Origin: JANNYA01 sp031409855
Lineage (GTDB): Bacteria; Pseudomonadota; Gammaproteobacteria; Xanthomonadales; SZUA-5
Assembly: GCA_031409855.1 (NCBI GenBank)
Contig: JANNYA010000199.1
Span: forward strand, 1 to 64,000
DNA length: 64,000 nucleotides
Reading direction: 5' to 3'
Shown: in pieces, positions 62,047-64,000 of the stretch
Position numbering within the stretch: the first letter of the stretch is position 1
Layout: each line of letters begins with the position of its first letter
Program-made: the position numbers and the translations under genes
The notes under the pieces: model-generated
The model's database searches: none
What the model saw: the letters and a program-made list of their open reading frames with translations, nothing else
What the model was told of the DNA's origin: nothing

Positions 62047-64000
62047 ATGACTCAATCCGTTTTCAAAATAACGTTTTCCAAACTGGCGTCAATCGCTGTC
62101 GCCCTCGTCGCGCTTGTGCTTGCCCTTGATTATTTCTACCCGCCACCGCTGGAAAAATTTCTAGCGCAACGCTCCGCACAGCTGATTTTGGCGGCTGACG
62201 GCGCACCATTGCGGGCTTTTCCCGATGCGCGGGGTGTCTGGCGCTACCCAGTTAGCGCCAAGGATGTCGCCCCCGCCTATTTGCACGTCTTGTTGAACTA
62301 TGAAGACCGCTGGTTTTATCGCCATCCTGGCGTCAACCCGCTGGCGCTGGTGCGCGCGGTGGCACAAGCGGCGTTTTATCGGCGGCCAGTTTCCGGCGGT
62401 TCGACCATCACCATGCAGGTGGCGCGCATTATTGAAGGGATTCCGCACAGCACCGTCGGCAAACTGCACCAAATCGTGCGCGCCCTGCAGTTGGAGCGGC
62501 GTTTGAGCAAGGCGCAGATACTAGATTTGTATTTACGATTTGCGCCCTATGGCGGCACGATTGAGGGCGTCGAAACCGCATCGCGGGCTTATTTAGGCAA
62601 ATCCAGCCACGATTTGAGCGACGCAGAATCCGCACTTTTGGTAGTTTTACCGCAGCGCCCGAGCGCACTGCGCCCGGATCGCAGCAGCGCGGCCGCGCAG
62701 CGCGCGCGTGACAAGGTGTTGCTGCGTATGCAGGGTTTAGGCGTGTGGACTGCCGCGCGCGTAGCGGATGCCCAGCTTGAACAGGTTTTTGCAAAGCGCT
62801 TGCGTGTGCCAATGTTGGCGCCGCTATTTGCGCAGCGGCTGCATGCAGAGAACCCGGACGCGGATCAAATCCAAACCGGCATTGATACGCGCTGGCAGCA
62901 AATGGCGGAAGCGCGCGTGGTAAACCATATCAAGCGCTTTGCGCCCGCAACCTCGGCAGCGGTGTTGATTGTGGACAATGAAACGATGCTGGCGCGTGCT
63001 TATGTGGGCTCGGCGCTATTTGGCGAGGCGAAAAGTTACGGCCACATCGACATGGTGCAAGCCAGTCGTTCGCCCGGATCCACGCTGAAACCCACACTCT
63101 ATGCCCTGGCACTCGACGCTGGGCTGATCCATTCGGAAAGCCTATTGCTAGATGCGCCTCAAGAGTTTGCAGGCTATCGCCCGGCGAATTTTTCCGAAAG
63201 CTTCAACGGCCCGGTATCGGCCGCGTCCGCCCTGCGTTTGAGCCTGAATATTCCCGCCGTGGATTTGCTTGATCGCATTGGTCCCGGTAAGTTTTATTCA
63301 GCGCTTGAACACGCCGGATTAAAACTTCAGCTGCCTGAAGGTGCCGAACCGAATTTAAGTTTGATCCTGGGCGGGGCGGGGGTACGCTTGGAAGATCTAG
63401 TAGGAATGCACGCAGCGTTAGCGCGCGGTGGGTTCGCCGCCCGAGTACGTTGGACAGCGGGCGATGCCAGCTCGAACCGCCGTCTGATGAGTCCCGGTGC
63501 CGCATGGATCACCTACCAAATGCTAAGCGATGGCGGGCGCTTAGGCGCTGGCGACAGCGTCATGTTTGATCGTGGCAATCGCCGACGCATTGCTTTCAAA
63601 ACTGGCACTAGCTTTGGCTTTCGCGATGCCTGGGCGCTCGGCACCACGCCCAAAGTCACGATCGGCGTTTGGATTGGCAGGCCCGATGGCACGCCGAACC
63701 CGGGTAGCTTTGGTGCGGTCAGCGCCTTGCCACTGTTGTTTGAGCTATTTGACGGCATTTCGCAGGCTAGTTTAGGCACCGAAGCCGGGCCACCGGCCAG
63801 CGTGAGTAAAGCCGACATTTGCTGGCCACTAGGTTTGCGCTTTGATGCTGCGCTGCCGGAGCTGTGTCATAAAAAAATGCAGGCGTATGTATTGGACGAA
63901 ACCTCGCCCGCGACTTTGCCCGAGCGCAGCGCGAAACTTTGGCAGGCGGGCGTCACCGAATATTTCGCCGATCCGAATACCGGCCTGCGGCGCAATGCCA
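62047..64000 (+). CDS. pbpC: Penicillin-binding protein 1C (runs off window end)
   Basis: The first 651 codons of a class A PBP. A membrane helix at about 12-30 is followed by a GT51 domain with catalytic Glu86 in NYEDRWFYRHPGV and GGSTITMQVAR, then the transpeptidase with STLK at 345-348 (SRSPGSTLKP), an SLN motif in LRLSLNIPAV and KTGT in FKTGTSFGF. A C-terminal BiPBP-type domain is expected beyond the window. PBP1C is the usual partner of bacterial alpha-2-macroglobulin. The ATG at 62047 overlaps a TAGGTG stretch. No stop occurs before 64000. Confidence 0.93.
   Translation, partial: MTQSVFKITFSKLASIAVALVALVLALDYFYPPPLEKFLAQRSAQLILAADGAPLRAFPDARGVWRYPVSAKDVAPAYLHVLLNYEDRWFYRHPGVNPLALVRAVAQAAFYRRPVSGGSTITMQVARIIEGIPHSTVGKLHQIVRALQLERRLSKAQILDLYLRFAPYGGTIEGVETASRAYLGKSSHDLSDAESALLVVLPQRPSALRPDRSSAAAQRARDKVLLRMQGLGVWTAARVADAQLEQVFAKRLRVPMLAPLFAQRLHAENPDADQIQTGIDTRWQQMAEARVVNHIKRFAPATSAAVLIVDNETMLARAYVGSALFGEAKSYGHIDMVQASRSPGSTLKPTLYALALDAGLIHSESLLLDAPQEFAGYRPANFSESFNGPVSAASALRLSLNIPAVDLLDRIGPGKFYSALEHAGLKLQLPEGAEPNLSLILGGAGVRLEDLVGMHAALARGGFAARVRWTAGDASSNRRLMSPGAAWITYQMLSDGGRLGAGDSVMFDRGNRRRIAFKTGTSFGFRDAWALGTTPKVTIGVWIGRPDGTPNPGSFGAVSALPLLFELFDGISQASLGTEAGPPASVSKADICWPLGLRFDAALPELCHKKMQAYVLDETSPATLPERSAKLWQAGVTEYFADPNTGLRRNA

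Overview
The window looks like a chromosomal segment of a gammaproteobacterium of the Lysobacterales (Xanthomonadales) type, perhaps near Rhodanobacteraceae. The pointers are a fused aspartate kinase/diaminopimelate decarboxylase followed by a MurL-type epimerase, a pilMNOPQ cluster divergent from a class A PBP, and large secreted proteases ending in a short ..FSDGF.E tail. This placement is inference; no rRNA is present. Most of the sequence is ordinary housekeeping and envelope DNA, with small accessory patches.

Layout. 0-8 kb: the truncated end of a hybrid sensor kinase, a GT2 glycosyltransferase, an HD-domain protein, a dead REP-associated (RAYT) transposase fragment, a lysyl-endopeptidase-like secreted protease, a zf-CHCC protein, a thymidylate-kinase-like gene, and a 1-kb hicAB patch between a tRNA-Arg(CCU) gene and a decayed copy of its 3' part. 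8-21 kb: a beta-barrel protein, an unrecognised protein and PBP1A on the minus strand; divergently pilMNOPQ and a 1,024-residue Ig-repeat lipoprotein ending at a strong terminator. 21-36 kb: PhaB-like reductase, sugar porter, PEP carboxylase, subtilase, BPSS1780-type membrane protein, prolyl-tRNA synthetase, SufE, Zn-peptidase, SbtA-like transporter, second PhaB-like reductase, lipoprotein. 36-40 kb: a nested palindromic element, then a membrane Ser/Thr kinase coupled to a secreted partner. 40-51 kb: accessory genes (Uma2, VOC, three toxin-antitoxin pairs, DUF proteins) around a cystathionine synthase/lyase, lysC-lysA fusion, MurL and TesA. 50-64 kb: GYF-PrsW protein, DUF4279 protein, MoxR-DUF58-transglutaminase operon, an unrecognised gene, and alpha-2-macroglobulin plus PBP1C, the last running off the window end.

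How the parts fit. A cell-wall theme recurs: PBP1A, PBP1C with alpha-2-macroglobulin, diaminopimelate synthesis (LysC-LysA) and D-glutamate supply by MurL. The type IV pilus alignment complex and secretin form one overlapping operon. Four small toxin-antitoxin modules (HicAB, ParE-like, HigBA-like, PIN/RHH) and three kinds of intergenic palindrome mark the mobile part of the sequence. The least explained observation is that two catalytically unrelated secreted proteases, one trypsin-like and one subtilisin-like, share the same two-domain C-terminal tail ending in FSDGF.E, which looks like a shared export or anchoring signal.
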